From Planctomycetales bacterium (lineage in GTDB: Bacteria > Planctomycetota > SBBH01), in the NCBI GenBank assembly GCA_005239795.1, contig SBBH01000001.1, forward strand, positions 1-6,336: a stretch of DNA of 6,336 nt. Reading direction: 5' to 3'. Below, piece after piece: positions 4,835 through 6,336 of this stretch. The notes beneath the pieces were generated by a model, which did not search any database, was not told the origin of the DNA, and saw only the letters and a list, made by a program, of their open reading frames with translations. The translations under genes and the position numbers were made by a program. The stretch's first letter is position 1, and each line of letters opens with the position of its first letter.

Positions 4835-6132
4835 GAACCGAAGAGCGTCAGCGGCGTCGCGGCGTCGACTGTCACATCGACGATGTCGCCCGCGCGGACG
4901 CCTTCTCCCGCGAGGACGGTCACCTGATTCTGGCGCGAGCGACCGATCCACTGGGCGGCGTTCTTGGGATTGGGGCCTTCGACCAAGACCTCGACGGTCT
5001 TTCCGATCTTGGATTGGTTCCGGGCGAGTGAGACCTGGCGCTGGATCTCGAGGAGCTCGATGTTTCGCCGCTCCTTGGTCTCCTGTGGGACGTCGTCCTC
5101 CCACTGCGAGGCCTTGGTCCGGGGGCGTGTCGAGTACTTGAAGACGTACGATTGGGAGAACTCGAGCTCGCGCAGGGCGGCGGCGGTCGCCTGAAAATCC
5201 TCTTCGGTTTCGCCGGGGAACCCCACGATAAAGTCTGAGGCGATCTCGATCTCCGGAACGCTCTCGCGGACCTCTGCGAGGATCCGATGGTATTCGTCCA
5301 CCGTGTAGAGCCGCTTCATGCGTGAGAGGATCCGGTCGGAGCCGGATTGGAGCGGCAGATGCAGGTATTCGCAAAGTTTCGGGAGGTCCCGCATCGCACG
5401 GATCATGTCGGGTGTCACCGATTTCGGGTGCGACGTAATGAAGCGCAGGCGTTTCAGGCCTTTGGTCTCGTGGACCGCCGTGAGGAGCTTGGCGAACGTG
5501 GAGCCGTCCGCCAGGGACGTCCCGTAGGCGTTCACGGTCTGGCCCAAAAGCGTGATCTCGACCGCTCCGTCGTCGACCAGCTTTTTCGCTTCGTCGACGA
5601 TTTCCCGGATCGGGCGGCTCACCTCGCGCCCGCGCGTGAACGGAACGATGCAGAAGGTGCAGACGTAGTCGCACCCAAAGGCGACCTCAATCGCAGCTTG
5701 GAGTTTTCTCTCCCGGTGGCGGTGGTCGGGGAGGGGAAAGCGGTCGATGTCGCCGGCGGTTTCGAGAAGCCGCTTTTTTCCGGCTAGGGCCTCATCGACC
5801 AGATCAGGGATCCGCCCGAGCCGCGAGGGGCCCACGACGAAGTCGAGTTCGCCGATCCGGTCGAAGAGCTTTCCTTTCTCGTTTTGCGCCATGCACCCCA
5901 TGACGCCGAGGACTTTCAGGCGCTTTTTCCGCTTGGCGGCCGCGAACTGCCCCAGGATCGAGACCGCCTTGTCTTCCGCATGCTGGCGCACGGAGCAGGT
6001 GTTCAAGATCGCGATCTCGGCCTCATGGGGGGCTTCGACGGGCGCATGGCCGCGCTTGGCGAGCTCTCCGAAGACGAGCTCGCTGTCGAGGACGTTCATC
6101 TGGCACCCCAAGGACTCGAGATAAACGCGCAT
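4831..6132 (-). CDS. miaB: tRNA-2-methylthio-N6-dimethylallyladenosine synthase
   Basis: This radical-SAM enzyme methylthiolates i6A37 of tRNAs that read UNN codons, forming ms2i6A. It has 433 residues, slightly short for MiaB. The N-terminal methylthiotransferase domain carries the auxiliary cluster cysteines C10 (SLGCQMN), C46 (NTCSVR) and C80 (GCMAQ). The radical-SAM motif is C154-x3-C158-x2-C161 (GCDYVCTFCIVPFTRGRE), followed by ITLLGQTVNAYG and LHLPLQSGSD. A C-terminal TRAM RNA-binding domain covers about 370-433. GCMAQ and the LLGQ-x-VNAYG signature favour MiaB over the related RimO and MtaB. The start MRVYLESLGCQMN is the family's usual N-terminus. No Shine-Dalgarno precedes it, but a TATACT lies 9 nt upstream. 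The TAA stop overlaps rpmB tail to tail. Confidence 0.95.
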   Translation of the reverse strand: MRVYLESLGCQMNVLDSELVFGELAKRGHAPVEAPHEAEIAILNTCSVRQHAEDKAVSILGQFAAAKRKKRLKVLGVMGCMAQNEKGKLFDRIGELDFVVGPSRLGRIPDLVDEALAGKKRLLETAGDIDRFPLPDHRHRERKLQAAIEVAFGCDYVCTFCIVPFTRGREVSRPIREIVDEAKKLVDDGAVEITLLGQTVNAYGTSLADGSTFAKLLTAVHETKGLKRLRFITSHPKSVTPDMIRAMRDLPKLCEYLHLPLQSGSDRILSRMKRLYTVDEYHRILAEVRESVPEIEIASDFIVGFPGETEEDFQATAAALRELEFSQSYVFKYSTRPRTKASQWEDDVPQETKERRNIELLEIQRQVSLARNQSKIGKTVEVLVEGPNPKNAAQWIGRSRQNQVTVLAGEGVRAGDIVDVTVDAATPLTLFGS

Positions 6133-6141
6133 GGGAGGGGG

Positions 6142-6147
6142 AGTATA
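6142..6147 (-). promoter_or_regulatory. miaB -10 hexamer (leaderless-type)
   Basis: On the minus strand TATACT, close to the sigma-70 consensus TATAAT, is followed by 9 nt (CCCCCTCCC) and then the miaB ATG. The pyrimidine spacer contains no ribosome binding site. No -35 hexamer is evident. The transcript would begin at or very near the start codon. Confidence 0.6.
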
Positions 6148-6170
6148 CCGGAAAGTGCCAGCAGGGGGAC

Positions 6171-6241
6171 CGTGGTGCGTTGTGCGTGACGCGTGGTTCG
6201 CAAGAGAACGGCGAACGACGATTCACGAACCACGATCCACG
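6171..6241. repeat. Degenerate short repeat cluster upstream of miaB
   Basis: CGTGGTTCG (6192-6200) is perfectly inverted at 6226-6234 (CGAACCACG), and CGTGGTGCG (6171-6179) is a near-direct copy. Further ACGAnCCACG-like words fill the stretch. CGGCGAACGAC (6209-6219) is identical to 213-223 in the palindrome after aspS. The cluster separates the divergent miaB and the gene at 6302. Confidence 0.5.
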
Positions 6242-6250
6242 TGCGGCGAT

Positions 6251-6293
6251 CTTAATTAAACGCAGCAGTTATTTCCGCGCGGCGTCCTAAAAT
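6251..6293 (+). promoter_or_regulatory. Promoter of the gene at 6302
   Basis: TAAAAT (6288-6293) lies 8 nt (GCTCATCC) before the ATG at 6302, again with no Shine-Dalgarno. About 28 bp further upstream, the AT-rich CTTAATTAAA (6251-6260) stands out in GC-rich DNA and falls where an RNA polymerase alpha-subunit UP element would be. There is no clear -35 hexamer. Confidence 0.5.
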
Positions 6294-6301
6294 GCTCATC
6301 C

Positions 6302-6336
6302 ATGAAACGGGCGGGGTTGGCGGCGCTGGCTCTTGC
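6302..6336 (+). CDS. Start of an exported protein gene (partial)
   Basis: Only the first eleven codons and part of a twelfth are inside the window: MKRAGLAALAL, then probably Ala. Two basic residues followed by a hydrophobic Ala/Leu stretch is typical of the beginning of a signal peptide, so the product is probably periplasmic, outer-membrane or a lipoprotein. The ATG is supported by the TAAAAT element 8 nt upstream. Nothing can be said about function. Confidence 0.55.
   Translation, partial: MKRAGLAALAL

Noticed and set aside
4571..5674. 367-codon minus-strand ORF within miaB
   Set aside because: It is an alternative frame of miaB with an Arg/Pro-rich translation, and it continues across rpmB into the repeat element.
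1..6336. CRISPR arrays, tRNA or rRNA genes, insertion sequences
   Set aside because: I looked for regularly spaced repeats, cloverleaf patterns and transposase motifs and found none. The repeats present are short, degenerate and intergenic.

Overview
The window is GC-rich bacterial DNA from an organism that appears diderm: it encodes a DsbD that would deliver reductant to the periplasm. I cannot fix the taxon. The genes are strongly GC-biased, and the intergenic gaps carry short degenerate repeats of a kind I associate with uncultured deltaproteobacterial, NC10 or Nitrospirota-like genomes; that link is an impression. Reading one UGA as selenocysteine would also require a selenocysteine-using organism.

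Layout. Positions 1-308 are intergenic, with a possible gene tail or terminator at the far left and a large imperfect palindrome (199-297). aspS (aspartyl-tRNA synthetase) runs leftward from 2084 to 309. A 121-bp divergent promoter region separates it from a rightward redox pair: a full-length DsbD-type transmembrane thiol reductase (2206-4071) interrupted once by an in-frame UGA at 3805-3807, then a small DoxX-family membrane protein (4081-4485). A gap of about 120 bp holds an inverted-repeat element. Next comes rpmB (4607-4834, ribosomal protein bL28), whose stop codon overlaps that of the leftward miaB (6132-4831, tRNA methylthiotransferase). The last 204 bp hold another repeat-rich gap and the first codons of a rightward gene with a signal-peptide-like start (6302 onward).

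The main discovery is dsbD. The UGA falls exactly where the first cysteine of the C-terminal thioredoxin-like CxxC motif should be, giving U-S-V-C. The frame stays open for 87 more codons that complete the domain. A hairpin with bacterial SECIS features (bulged U, GU-starting apical loop, 34 nt after the UGA) follows. I read this as a selenoprotein DsbD that conventional gene calling would split into a truncated protein and an orphan ORF. The predicted electron path is cytosolic thioredoxin, then membrane C220/C338, then U534/C537, then N-terminal C144/C149, then periplasmic clients. DoxX, directly downstream, is probably co-expressed.

A second pattern is that aspS, miaB and the gene at 6302 each have a TANNNT -10-like hexamer only 8-9 nt before the ATG and no Shine-Dalgarno sequence. 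This implies leaderless transcripts. rpmB, by contrast, has a perfect AGGAGG.
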